From Simplicispira psychrophila DSM 11588 (GTDB taxonomy: Bacteria; Pseudomonadota; Gammaproteobacteria; Burkholderiales; Burkholderiaceae_C), in contig NZ_JHYS01000007.1 in NCBI RefSeq assembly GCF_000688255.1, forward strand, positions 1 to 64,000: a stretch of 64,000 nt of DNA, in the 5' to 3' direction. Every line of letters starts with the position of its first letter. Within the stretch, counting starts at the first letter, position 1. Both the position numbers and the translations under genes were made by a program. The notes under the pieces were generated by a model, which saw only the letters and a program-made list of their open reading frames with translations, was not told where the DNA came from and searched no databases. This document shows, piece after piece, positions 9,346 through 18,488 of this stretch.

Positions 9346-9423
9346 AAAAAAGCCCCCACAGCTTGTAATACAAGCGCTGAGGGCTATTTAAACCATAGCA
9401 CCATCCGCTATGGCGCTGCTTTT
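9346..9423. terminator. Hairpins between the convergent ABC ATPase and protease genes
   Basis: Two inverted repeats fill the gap. AGCCCCCACAGCTTGTAATA followed by CAAGCGCTGAGGGCT forms a long imperfect stem flanked by A and T tracts on both sides, and CCATAGC-N7-GCTATGG is followed by CGCTGCTTTTTT. Either strand could terminate here. The first hairpin also looks like a diverged copy of the interspersed repeat (AAGCGCTGAGGGCTATTT). Confidence 0.7.
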
Positions 9424-12400
9424 TTAAAAGCGGGCGGCGTACTCTGAGGAGCGCAGCAGACTGTCAATCAGCTCCAAGACCCTAGAAGGTTCAGCCTGGA
9501 TGTCCACAAGCCACTGGGAGTGCTCCATGCTATGGGGCACCCGTCGCAACATACCCACGTATGTGATGGTGACAAGCTGCGAGTTGGCACTGGCTTGCTG
9601 GTTTTCGGTGGATTCGGAAAAGCCCAACATCACCTCGCCACGCGGCATGCCATCAGCCAAGCGCCCCACCCAGTAAGCGTAGCCTTCAGGCTCTGGGTCA
9701 CGACCCAACACATTTTGGTACACGCGGGTAATAAAACCGGTATTGCTCAGCTGTCCATAGGTCGCAATAAATTCACTCGATTGAGCGAAGGCGTCAGATA
9801 CCTTCACTAAATTCAAGCCGGTGCTGCTGCGGGGGTACATGCTGTTAAACCAATACATCAACCCCTCGTAATCAGGCAGGCGTTTGAAGTAGGCGGTGTA
9901 CAACCGCACGATGGGATCAAGGCGGCCTCGGAATGCATCCGACTTCATGAGTGACTCCACGACCTGTGCACGCGTGGTAGTACCGAATTTGAGCCGATTG
10001 ACCCAATCATCCAAGCTGACAGCATCCGGCGTAAGACCCAAGAAGTCTCGATACTGCTGTGTGACGAAATTCGCTGGGTCAGACAGGGGATCAAAGCCGT
10101 TGGTACTGAAATTCGCTGTCACGCTAAGCGCGCTGTCCAAAGTCACGGTACAACTGTCGTCAGTACCGCTGCAAGCACCACCCCAGCCAGCAAAGTTGCT
10201 GCCGTTACTGGCTTGGGCACGTAACGTGATGGTGGTGTTGGTGTCCACTGTGGCCAGGCAGGAATCGCCGCAATTCAGCAGCGGAGCGCCCAGGGCCAGT
10301 TGGGTCTGCGTTTGCAGCCAAGGCTGATAGTTGGCAACCCGCGTGTAAACACCAGGGTAGTCAGGTGAAGCACAGCCCTCCCCCCAACTGACGATGCCTG
10401 CCAGTACATGACCACCTTGGCCATTGGACACCACCAGAGGACCACCGCTGTCACCTTGGCAGGAATCTTTGCCGCCTTGCTTGTAGCCGGCGCAGATCAT
10501 GTTGCTCGACAATTGACTGCTGGGGTAGGCAGATTGGTTAGCACAATCACTGCTGCTGATCAGTGGGACTTGCGCCTGCATCAACACCGTCGATACGCTA
10601 CCGCCTGGGCTGGTAGTGCCCCAACCGGTGACAGTAGCCAATGTGGTGGTAGCAGCCAGTTGCTGCTCTTGGGATGCTGACAGGGGCGCTATCGGGCGGA
10701 TAGTGCTTGATAGTGGCAGCGGGCTAGACAGGCGCAGCAAAGCAATGTCGTTGTCGGTAGTAGCCGTCTCATAGGCATAGTGTTTGATCACGCGACTCAC
10801 GCCGACTACCACACCGCCACTGTCCTTTTGCAGTGAACCGGCGCGCACCGTGACGTTGGCAGGACTGATGGTGCTATTTGCGTCATCTTCGATGCAATGT
10901 GCGGCTGTGAGCACCCATTGATCAGACACCAGGGTGCCGCCGCACAAGAAGCTGCCTTGCTGGGTAGTAATGTTCAGACGTACTTGCCAGGGCCATGCGC
11001 CAAGCTGTGCTGGCCCGCCACCGACGATAGTGGGACCAGACAAACCGGCAGGTGAAGGCATTTTTGCTGCCATGGTCGATGAGGAGGACTGCACTGTACC
11101 CTGGCCTGCGCCTGTTTTGGTCACGTTCAGCGTAGCCTTGGAACTGGGCATCCGGTAAGTTACGCGCAGCGTGATACCTCTGTAGGCCTCATACCCGTTG
11201 AGCAGGATGTAATAGTCGCCCGAACGGGGTGTTGTCAGACCACAGCTTTCTGCATTGCCTGAGTTGTTGGATTTGCAGTCATACGCTTTCAGGGTAGGTG
11301 GTGCACCAAATTTGACGTACAAGTCCGCATCACCCAGTCCGCCTGAAGTGGTCACGGCCAGATTAGTGGCGCCAGGAGGCAGCTGCACCACAAAATTAGC
11401 AGAGCCGCTAGCTGCATCTGAAAGGTTGGACAGGTGGAGGAGTGTGACCGCCTCAATTGCGCTGCTGCTGTTGAAGAGGGCCGTGACATTAGCGGTGCCG
11501 GTGCCTGCGGCGATATTGCATTGACTGGTACCGCTGCAAGCGCCACTCCAGCCCGCAAAGGTGCTACCCGCTGCCGGGGTGGCTGTCAAAACAAGGGGAC
11601 TGGCGGATGGAAAGTTCGAGGAGATGCTACCGCAAGATACGTCACAGTAGAGGCCGGCAGGAGCGCTAGCTACAGTTCCCTTGCCCGATTTGCTCAATGC
11701 GACCAGTCGCATACCTCCTGTAATAGCAAAGCTGGCCGTCACGCTGCGTGCAGCGCTCATAGTGACAGTACAAGTGCTGGTTGTGCCGGTGCAGGCACCA
11801 GTCCAGCCCAGAAAAGAGCCACCGCCAGAAGCAACAGCGGTCAAAGTCACACTGCTATTGGTACTGAAAGTCGAAGAGCAGTTGGTGCCGCAATTCATAC
11901 CGGCAGGAGCACTGGTCACGGTGCCATCGCCAGACTTGGTCACGGACAAGGTATAGCCACCGACGTTAATAACATCCAGAGCCTGCGACACTTGGATACG
12001 TGGCTTGGTCATGCCACTTCTCAGATCAGCCACTGACTTGCCTGTAACGACGAAGGCATTGAGCACCTCATCGACCGTAGCAGACGGTTTTTTCTGTTTC
12101 AAGACAGCCCATGCTCCTGCGACATGAGGCGTAGCCATGGAGGTACCAGAATAACTATCGTACGCGTTACCCACAATAGAAGAGTTAATCTCGGATCCTG
12201 GCGCCAAGAGGTTCAGGAACGATACCGAATTGGAGAAGCATGAAATATCGTCTGTAGCAGAGATACCTAAGTTGTTACCGAGGCAAGAATTGTCCAATCC
12301 TGCTTTAGCCCAAGTCGAACCCACACTAATGGCAGTGGAGATACAGCCCGGTGCAGCCATGGCATTGATGTAACCACCATTACCTGAAGCAATGATGGTG

Positions 12401-13464
12401 GCAATATTGGCAGCACGCAGGTTGTCAATCGCAACTTTGGTCGCCGCATTCTCACTATCGCAAGTTGGCTGGCTGGTATATTTCCCGCCCCCCAAACTCA
12501 TGTTAACGGCAGCAATTGAGTAGGTATTACGCAACGCATAAACCCGCTCTAAAGCCATGATGATGTCAGAGTCATAGCTAGACACGCAGGGGGCTTGACC
12601 AACCCCACAGGCATCTTCCGTGCTGAACTTGGAGAATACCTGCATCGCAATGATGCTGGCATCTTTGGCAACACCCACAGGCGCATTGCTGGGTCCGCCG
12701 TTGCCCGCTACGATGCCTGCCACATGGGTACCATGCGAACAACTATCGATGCCGACGCAAGGCGCACCAGAGCCCACAGCCGTAGAGACCGCCACCCCAC
12801 CAGGGCAAACGGAGGCAGCACCTTCGCGTACATCTGTGGTGGAAAAGCAGGCTTCTGCAATCACTTTATTTCTCAGAAATGGGTGGATTTTTTCTACCCC
12901 GGTATCTAGTACAGCCACTGCTTGCCCAGCACCGCTATAGCCACCGCTCGACGCCGTGTTGCCGCCAATATGTGGCACGCTGTTGAAAAGAGTGACGGGT
13001 AGTGCCTTGTCTTTCTGGATCGAAGTGATCTCAGGCATTTGCTGCAAAGTTTTCAAATCCTGTGCAGTCACCGACATGGCCAAGTACGGAATACTGGAAA
13101 AGCGCCGCACGGTGCTGTTTTGCTGTACTAATTGGGGCAGGCGCGCCAGCACTGCCGATTGCGCGCCGGCGATTTCATTGCGCTGCTGAACCACAGCAGT
13201 TGCAGGCAGCTTCCCCTCAGGCGCAAACGCGACACGGACACCAACAATTACGCGGACTGAGCCATTTGTTTGCGCAGTGCTTGCCAAGTCTTGCAAAGTT
13301 GCGCGCAACGCTGGCGACGATACCGCCGCTTGACCTATACCTACAGTTTCGCCCAGCACTTCTCTGTCTATGACAGCGGCGCTGGCGGCTGACAAGGCCA
13401 AACCCACTATCGCCACCACGATGGTGCACCGCAGAGTGTTCAAAATTCTCCATGAATTTTTCAT
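9424..13464 (-). CDS. Secreted double protease: subtilisin S8 plus trypsin S1 in one chain
   Basis: A 1346-residue exported protein; the start at 13464 has AAGGA upstream and gives a signal peptide (about 1-29). Domains in order: I9-like propeptide (70-156); subtilisin domain (160-500) with Asp187 (DTG), His244 (HGTHVAG), Asn362 and Ser442 (GTSMATPHVAG); two InlB-like repeats (504-580, 585-664); a PPC domain (683-771); the first strand of a third repeat (777-793); a trypsin domain (813-1050) with IVGG, His856 (TAAHC), Asp906 (DNDIALL), Asp1000 (S1 pocket, Arg/Lys specificity) and Ser1006 (GDSGGP); the rest of the third repeat (1059-1121); then DUF4214-like units to the end. All six triad residues are present. 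The gene interrupts the ABC operon and looks less GC-rich than its neighbours, so acquisition by transfer is likely. Confidence 0.9.
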   Translation of the reverse strand: MKNSWRILNTLRCTIVVAIVGLALSAASAAVIDREVLGETVGIGQAAVSSPALRATLQDLASTAQTNGSVRVIVGVRVAFAPEGKLPATAVVQQRNEIAGAQSAVLARLPQLVQQNSTVRRFSSIPYLAMSVTAQDLKTLQQMPEITSIQKDKALPVTLFNSVPHIGGNTASSGGYSGAGQAVAVLDTGVEKIHPFLRNKVIAEACFSTTDVREGAASVCPGGVAVSTAVGSGAPCVGIDSCSHGTHVAGIVAGNGGPSNAPVGVAKDASIIAMQVFSKFSTEDACGVGQAPCVSSYDSDIIMALERVYALRNTYSIAAVNMSLGGGKYTSQPTCDSENAATKVAIDNLRAANIATIIASGNGGYINAMAAPGCISTAISVGSTWAKAGLDNSCLGNNLGISATDDISCFSNSVSFLNLLAPGSEINSSIVGNAYDSYSGTSMATPHVAGAWAVLKQKKPSATVDEVLNAFVVTGKSVADLRSGMTKPRIQVSQALDVINVGGYTLSVTKSGDGTVTSAPAGMNCGTNCSSTFSTNSSVTLTAVASGGGSFLGWTGACTGTTSTCTVTMSAARSVTASFAITGGMRLVALSKSGKGTVASAPAGLYCDVSCGSISSNFPSASPLVLTATPAAGSTFAGWSGACSGTSQCNIAAGTGTANVTALFNSSSAIEAVTLLHLSNLSDAASGSANFVVQLPPGATNLAVTTSGGLGDADLYVKFGAPPTLKAYDCKSNNSGNAESCGLTTPRSGDYYILLNGYEAYRGITLRVTYRMPSSKATLNVTKTGAGQGTVQSSSSTMAAKMPSPAGLSGPTIVGGGPAQLGAWPWQVRLNITTQQGSFLCGGTLVSDQWVLTAAHCIEDDANSTISPANVTVRAGSLQKDSGGVVVGVSRVIKHYAYETATTDNDIALLRLSSPLPLSSTIRPIAPLSASQEQQLAATTTLATVTGWGTTSPGGSVSTVLMQAQVPLISSSDCANQSAYPSSQLSSNMICAGYKQGGKDSCQGDSGGPLVVSNGQGGHVLAGIVSWGEGCASPDYPGVYTRVANYQPWLQTQTQLALGAPLLNCGDSCLATVDTNTTITLRAQASNGSNFAGWGGACSGTDDSCTVTLDSALSVTANFSTNGFDPLSDPANFVTQQYRDFLGLTPDAVSLDDWVNRLKFGTTTRAQVVESLMKSDAFRGRLDPIVRLYTAYFKRLPDYEGLMYWFNSMYPRSSTGLNLVKVSDAFAQSSEFIATYGQLSNTGFITRVYQNVLGRDPEPEGYAYWVGRLADGMPRGEVMLGFSESTENQQASANSQLVTITYVGMLRRVPHSMEHSQWLVDIQAEPSRVLELIDSLLRSSEYAARF

Positions 13465-13613
13465 GGGCCGTTCCTTTGTGTGTATTCGAAAAAATGCGGT
13501 GTGATCAGTGCTTCTCATGGCATAAAGCGCTGCGCTGAGCAAGTGTAGCTCGGTGTAACTTTGTCTCACCCGAGGTGAGATCGAAGCCGGGGCGGCGCGC
13601 CACAATAGGCGCC

Positions 13614-16250
13614 ATGTGGGATTTGCTTCGCCTTTGGTCTGTACAGGAACTGCGCCACCACCCTTGGCGCAGCACAGCAGCCGTGTTTGCGGTGGTGTTG
13701 GGCGTGGCGCTGGCGTTTGCCGTGCACACCATCAATGCCTCGGCGCTGGGGGAGTTTGCCCAGGCGCTGCGCAGCGTCAGCGGCCAGCCGGACTTGCAAT
13801 TGCGCGCCGCCCAGGGCAGTCTGGATGAAGCGCTGTTCGCTCGCCTGGCCACCCACCCGCAGGTGGCGCACGCCAGTCCGATACTCGATATATCGGTGCT
13901 GGCACTGCCGGCCCCGGCTGCCGGCAACGACGCCACAACGTCCGATACGGCTGGCACTCCCGCAATACCCATCGCACTGCGCCTGATCGGCGCCGATGCG
14001 TTGCTGCTGCCGCGCATGGCGCCCGACCTGATGCCACGCCCGTTTGCCTCCTTGGAGCCGGATCGTTTGGTGCTGTTCGCTCCTGCCACAGTATTTCTCA
14101 ACGCTGCCGCGCAGCAGGCGCTGGGCCTGGGCGATACGCCGTCGCAGGCGCCACAACTGCTGCTGCAAGTCGGCTTGCAACGCCTGCAAGTGCGCGTGGC
14201 CGGTAGCGTGGCGGCAAGCGGCGCACCACTGGCGGTGATGGACATTGGCGCCGCACAAGACCTGCTCGGGCGCATCGGTGAACTCAGCCGCATTGACGTG
14301 CAGCTGCGCCCCGGCACCGTGCCCAGCCCCTTCCGCCAGTCCTTGCAGGACGCACCCGACTGGCCTGCCGGACTGATCTGGTCTGAGCCGGGCGACGCAG
14401 CGCAGAGCGTGCACCAACTATCACGCGCTTACCGCGTCAACTTGACGGTGCTGGCGCTGGTGGCGCTGTTCACTGGGGCCTATCTGGTGTTTTCGGTGCT
14501 GGCGCTGAGCGTGACGCAGCGCGCGCCGCAGTTTGCACTACTGGCGGTGCTGGGCGCCACGCCGCGCCAGCGCCTGTTGTTGGTGCTGACCGAGTCGCTG
14601 GTGTTAGGGCTGGTCGGCAGCGCCAGCGGTATTGCACTGGGCACGGCGCTGGCAGCGGGCGCGCTTCAACTGCTGGGCGGTGATTTGGGCGGCGGCTATT
14701 TTTCGGGTACGCAACCGGCGTTGCAGTTCAGCACAACGGCGGCGCTGATCTATGGCGCACTGGGCACCGGTGCGGCACTGCTGGGCGGCTGGTGGCCGGC
14801 GCGCACAGCGCAGGCGCTGCCGGCGGCGCAAACCCTGAAAAGCCTGGGGCTGAGCGACACGCGCCAGCCGTCGGGCCGCTGGGGCATGATTTTGATAGCT
14901 ATCAGCGCTGGCCTGGTCTACGTTCCACCCATTTTTAGCATTCCTCTGGCAGCGTATGTGGCGATTGGCCTGGGGCTGGTCGGCGGCATTGCGCTGCTGC
15001 CCTGGGGTGTGGCACTGCTGCTGCGCGCCCTGCGGCCGCTGGTGCAGCAGCGCTTGCTGCCCCTGCTGGCCCTGGAACGCGCCCGGCGTGCACGCGGCAC
15101 GGCGGCGGTGGCGGTCGGCGGGGTCGTGGCCAGTCTGAGTCTGGCGGTGGCACTGACGGTGATGGTGGGCAGCTTTCGCGGCTCGGTGATGGACTGGCTG
15201 GACGCGGTATTACCAGCACCACTGTACGTGCGCAGCGCCGGCGCGCGCAGCGGCGACACGCCGGCCTTCAGCGCGGCGCTGGTGCAGCGCATTGCGCAAC
15301 TGGACGGTGTCGAGCGCGTGCAAGGCGCGCGCTATGTGCCGCTACTGCTGGCACCGACACGGCCGTCCCTCGTGCTGATCGCGCGGTTACTCACCAACGA
15401 CCCAGCGCGCACCCTGCCGCTGGTGGCACCCGCCCTGCCAGTGCCGGCAGGCCGTATCGGCATTTATGTCAGCGAGGCTGTGGTGGACTTATGGAAAGTG
15501 GCGCCAGGGGAGAATTTTGCAGCGTTTTCTGAGTCTTTTAGGCCTCTAGCCCATACAAATCATGCGCTAGTAGCTTCTTTTTTTATAGCAGGGGTGTGGC
15601 GCGACTATGCCCGCCAGAGCGGTACAGTGGTGATGGATGCGGCTGACTACACGCGCCTGACGGGCGACGACCGCGCCAATGACTTGTCGCTGTGGCCACG
15701 CCAGGGCACGGATCTGGCGGCGCTGGAGCACGCCATCAGCACGCTGGTTGCGCCGGGGGTTTCAGAGACTTCAGCGCAAGGCTTGCTGGAATTTACCGCC
15801 GCCCAAACCATCCGCACGCGCTCACTGCAGATTTTTGACCGCAGCTTTGCCGTCACCTACTGGCTGCAGGCGGTCGCCATCGGCATTGGCCTGTTTGGCG
15901 TCGCCGCCAGCTTCAGCGCGCAGGTGCTGGCGCGGCGCAAGGAGTTTGGCCTACTGGCCCACCTGGGTCTGACGCGGCGGCAGATTTTGACGGTGGTCGC
16001 TGGCGAAGGCGTAGCTTGGACAACGGTGGGCGCGCTGGCTGGCGTGCTGCTCGGCTTGGCGGTATCGGTGGTGCTGGTGCATGTGGTGAATCCACAGAGC
16101 TTTCACTGGACGATGGATTTGCGCGTACCTTGGGAGCGTCTGCTGGCGCTGGCGCTGGCCGTGGTGGTGGCCGGCACCGCCACGGCTTGGCTGGCCGGGC
16201 GCGCCGCAGCGGGGCAGCAGGCAGTGCTGGCCGTGAAGGAAGATTGGTAA
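13614..16250 (+). CDS. ABC transporter permease with two FtsX domains
   Basis: An 878-residue inner-membrane protein: one N-terminal membrane helix (about 18-40), a large periplasmic part, an FtsX block of three helices near 275-410, two more helices near 430-480, a further periplasmic part and a second FtsX block at the C-terminus (about 755-865). This MacB/YbbP-type layout pairs with the LolD-like ATPase at 8676. Such systems act on the periplasmic or outer-membrane side, for example on lipoproteins or exported molecules; the substrate is not evident. It is followed after 3 nt by the CrtC-like gene. Two repeat copies lie in frame (14889-14939 and 15531-15586), adding sequence such as FRPLAHTNHALVASFF. 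Confidence 0.85.
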   Translation: MWDLLRLWSVQELRHHPWRSTAAVFAVVLGVALAFAVHTINASALGEFAQALRSVSGQPDLQLRAAQGSLDEALFARLATHPQVAHASPILDISVLALPAPAAGNDATTSDTAGTPAIPIALRLIGADALLLPRMAPDLMPRPFASLEPDRLVLFAPATVFLNAAAQQALGLGDTPSQAPQLLLQVGLQRLQVRVAGSVAASGAPLAVMDIGAAQDLLGRIGELSRIDVQLRPGTVPSPFRQSLQDAPDWPAGLIWSEPGDAAQSVHQLSRAYRVNLTVLALVALFTGAYLVFSVLALSVTQRAPQFALLAVLGATPRQRLLLVLTESLVLGLVGSASGIALGTALAAGALQLLGGDLGGGYFSGTQPALQFSTTAALIYGALGTGAALLGGWWPARTAQALPAAQTLKSLGLSDTRQPSGRWGMILIAISAGLVYVPPIFSIPLAAYVAIGLGLVGGIALLPWGVALLLRALRPLVQQRLLPLLALERARRARGTAAVAVGGVVASLSLAVALTVMVGSFRGSVMDWLDAVLPAPLYVRSAGARSGDTPAFSAALVQRIAQLDGVERVQGARYVPLLLAPTRPSLVLIARLLTNDPARTLPLVAPALPVPAGRIGIYVSEAVVDLWKVAPGENFAAFSESFRPLAHTNHALVASFFIAGVWRDYARQSGTVVMDAADYTRLTGDDRANDLSLWPRQGTDLAALEHAISTLVAPGVSETSAQGLLEFTAAQTIRTRSLQIFDRSFAVTYWLQAVAIGIGLFGVAASFSAQVLARRKEFGLLAHLGLTRRQILTVVAGEGVAWTTVGALAGVLLGLAVSVVLVHVVNPQSFHWTMDLRVPWERLLALALAVVVAGTATAWLAGRAAAGQQAVLAVKEDW
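14889..14939 (+). repeat. Interspersed repeat, diverged copy in the FtsX permease gene
   Basis: GATAGCTATCAGCGCTGGCC, then CCCATTTTTAGC, matches the copy at 48861 (TAGCTAGTAGCGCT, TGGT, CCATTTTTA) in the same order and spacing. It is in frame and encodes part of a membrane helix. Confidence 0.5.
15531..15586 (-). repeat. Interspersed repeat, inverted copy in the FtsX permease gene
   Basis: On the minus strand the copy reads GAAGCTACTAGCGCATGATT, then GGGCTAGAGGCCTAAAAG, a good match to the family. It is read in frame in the permease gene at about residues 640-658. Confidence 0.75.
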
Positions 16251-16253
16251 ACC

Positions 16254-17384
16254 ATGCACCGCACCCCATTGAATCTGTCCTCTCCGCTGCGCCGTCAATG
16301 GCTGTTGGGCAGCGCCGCCGTGGGTACGGCGCTGCTGAGCGGTTTGCCGCTGACAGCGCAGGCCTTGCCGCCGCGCCAGTTGCAGTTTCCACGCGACTTT
16401 GGTAGCCACCCCGATTTGCGCACCGAATGGTGGTACATCACCGGACTGGCGCTGGCTGGCGGTCGGCGCTGGGGGTTCCAGGTGACATTTTTTCGCTCAC
16501 GCGTGCCGGCCACGCAAGGGCTGCGCTCAGCCTTTGCCGCGCGCCAGCTGATCTTTGCCCACGCCGCGCTGACCGACCTGCAGGCCGGGCGCATTGCCCA
16601 TGACCAGCGCATTGCCCGCGCCGGCTTTGGCCTAGCACAGGCCAGTGACACCGACACGGCCGTGCAGCTACAAGACTGGTCCCTGGTGCGCAGCACGCAG
16701 GGCACTGGCAGCCGCTACACGGCGCAAGTGCAGGCCAATGATTTTGCTTTTGCGCTGCAATTCGACACCACCCAGCCAGTGCTGCTGCAAGGCAACAACG
16801 GCCTGTCGCGCAAAGGGCCGCAGGCTGAGCAGGCCAGCTACTACTACAGCCAGCCGCAGATGCAGGTCTCAGGCCGCCTGCAGCGCGGCAGCGAGCGCTT
16901 TGTTGTCGAACCGGCCAGCGCACCCGGCGACAACCGCGCTTGGCTAGACCATGAAGCCAGCGATGTGCTGATGAATCCGCAGGCTGTCGGCTGGGACTGG
17001 ATTGGCATGAATCTGCACAATGGCAGCGCGCTGACTGCGTTTCGGCTCCGCCGCGCCGATGGCTCAACCCTGTGGGCCGGCGGCTCCATGCGGCCACCCG
17101 GCCAGGCAGCACGCATTTTTGGCGTGGAGGAAGTCATTTTTACGCCGCTGCGCCATTGGGTCAGCCCGCTGGAAGGCACGCGCTACCCGGTGCAGTGGCG
17201 CGTGGCGACGCCATCGGGCACGTTTGAAGTGCGCGCGCTGCTGGACAACCAGGAGCTGGACAGTCGCGCTTCGACCGGTGCGGTGTACTGGGAAGGGGTG
17301 TGCGAACTGCGTGACAGCGCCGGTGCCCTGCGCGGCCACGGTTATCTGGAGATGACCGGCTACACGCAAGCGCTGCGCCTGTAA
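16254..17384 (+). CDS. CrtC/AttH-like lipocalin-domain protein, probably Tat-exported
   Basis: A 376-residue protein of the carotenoid 1,2-hydratase (CrtC)/AttH group with the family start FPRDFGSHPDLRTEWWYITG and later WDWIGMNLHNGSALTAFRLR. The N-terminus holds RRQWLLGSAAVGTALLSG, a twin-arginine-like signal, so a folded protein is probably exported to the periplasm. In many genomes this family sits next to an FtsX-type permease and a LolD-like ATPase, as here, and works with that transporter rather than in carotenoid synthesis; no other carotenoid genes are in the window. The catalytic role is unknown. Confidence 0.8.
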   Translation: MHRTPLNLSSPLRRQWLLGSAAVGTALLSGLPLTAQALPPRQLQFPRDFGSHPDLRTEWWYITGLALAGGRRWGFQVTFFRSRVPATQGLRSAFAARQLIFAHAALTDLQAGRIAHDQRIARAGFGLAQASDTDTAVQLQDWSLVRSTQGTGSRYTAQVQANDFAFALQFDTTQPVLLQGNNGLSRKGPQAEQASYYYSQPQMQVSGRLQRGSERFVVEPASAPGDNRAWLDHEASDVLMNPQAVGWDWIGMNLHNGSALTAFRLRRADGSTLWAGGSMRPPGQAARIFGVEEVIFTPLRHWVSPLEGTRYPVQWRVATPSGTFEVRALLDNQELDSRASTGAVYWEGVCELRDSAGALRGHGYLEMTGYTQALRL

Positions 17385-17406
17385 AGCTGATGGGACAGAC
17401 CGTAAA

Positions 17407-17438
17407 ACGCCCCGCTGGCCTGTAAACCAGCGGGGCGT
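17407..17438. terminator. Bidirectional terminator between the CrtC-like gene and livM
   Basis: CGCCCCGCTGG (17408-17418) pairs perfectly with CCAGCGGGGCG (17427-17437), flanked by A-rich and GTGAAAAAT sequence. It lies between two convergent genes. Confidence 0.8.
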
Positions 17439-17471
17439 GAAAAATCTCCGACCGTCAGACCCCGGACGTTC

Positions 17472-18476
17472 TCAGGTTTTATGTCCGGCCCGCAAACGTG
17501 CCAGCCAAGCAATGATTTCGCCCATGATGCCGCGGCGGAAGGCCAGCACACAGATGACAAAAATCAGACCGGTCACGATGGTGACCGATTCGCCCAACGA
17601 GTGAAACCACTCGATACCCGAGATGCTGGCCAGCAACTCACCCAAGTCGCCAATCTTGTTTTCCAGTAGCACCACCACCGCCGAACCCACCAGCGGCCCC
17701 GACAAGGTACCCAGTCCGCCGACCAAGGTCATCAGCACCACGTGGCCAGAAGCCGACCAGTGCGCATCACTCAGGGTGGCAAAACCGAGCACCAGCGTTT
17801 TCAGCGAACCGGCCAAGCCCGACAGCGCGGCCGACAACACAAAGGCCAGCAGCTTGAAGCGGTTGGTGTCGTACCCCAGCGAGATGGCGCGCGCTTCGTT
17901 CTCCTTGATGGCCTTGAGCACCTGGCCGTAGGGCGAGTGGATGGTGCGCACAATCAGCAAGAAGGCGGCGACGACGACTGCCAGCACAACGTAGTACATG
18001 ACCAGATCGCTTTGCAGATCCAGCACACCAAACAGCTTGCCGCGTGGCACCCCTTGCAAGCCATCTTCACCGCCGGTAAAGGGTGTCTGCAAGAATACGA
18101 AAAACAGCATCTGTGCCAGCGCCAGCGTGATCATGGTCGAATAAATGCCCTCACGGCGGATGGCAAAGAATCCGACCACCAGGCCCAGCAACGCACCACT
18201 GGCCGTACCCATCAGCAGGCCCACTTCGGGCGTGAAGCCCCACACTTTCATGGAGTGGCCAGCAGCGTAAGCGGCGCCGCCGAGAAAGGCAGCGTGGCCA
18301 AACGACAGCATGCCGGTGTAGCCGAGCAGCAGATTGAAGGCCGAAGCAAACAGTGCAAAGCACATCAGCTTCATGACAAAAACTGGGTAGGCACCCAGCG
18401 CGGGCGCCAGCAGCAAGCCGATGAACAGCAGGCTGTAGCCGATCGCCGTCAACCTTTGAGAATTCATGCGTGTCAT
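17472..18476 (-). CDS. livM: Branched-chain amino-acid type ABC permease LivM
   Basis: A 334-residue inner-membrane permease of the LivM family with about nine membrane segments and the hallmark LLLGYTGMLSFGHAAFLGGA, plus the EAA-like loop IKENEARAISLGYDTNRFK that contacts the ATPases. The start at 18476 has AAGGGG 8 nt upstream. It is the last of five genes (livG, livF, binding protein, livH, livM) on the minus strand. This importer class takes up branched-chain amino acids, amides, urea or aromatic acids; the substrate here is set by the binding protein and is not clear from sequence. Confidence 0.9.
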   Translation of the reverse strand: MTRMNSQRLTAIGYSLLFIGLLLAPALGAYPVFVMKLMCFALFASAFNLLLGYTGMLSFGHAAFLGGAAYAAGHSMKVWGFTPEVGLLMGTASGALLGLVVGFFAIRREGIYSTMITLALAQMLFFVFLQTPFTGGEDGLQGVPRGKLFGVLDLQSDLVMYYVVLAVVVAAFLLIVRTIHSPYGQVLKAIKENEARAISLGYDTNRFKLLAFVLSAALSGLAGSLKTLVLGFATLSDAHWSASGHVVLMTLVGGLGTLSGPLVGSAVVVLLENKIGDLGELLASISGIEWFHSLGESVTIVTGLIFVICVLAFRRGIMGEIIAWLARLRAGHKT

Positions 18477-18488
18477 ATATGTGGCCCC

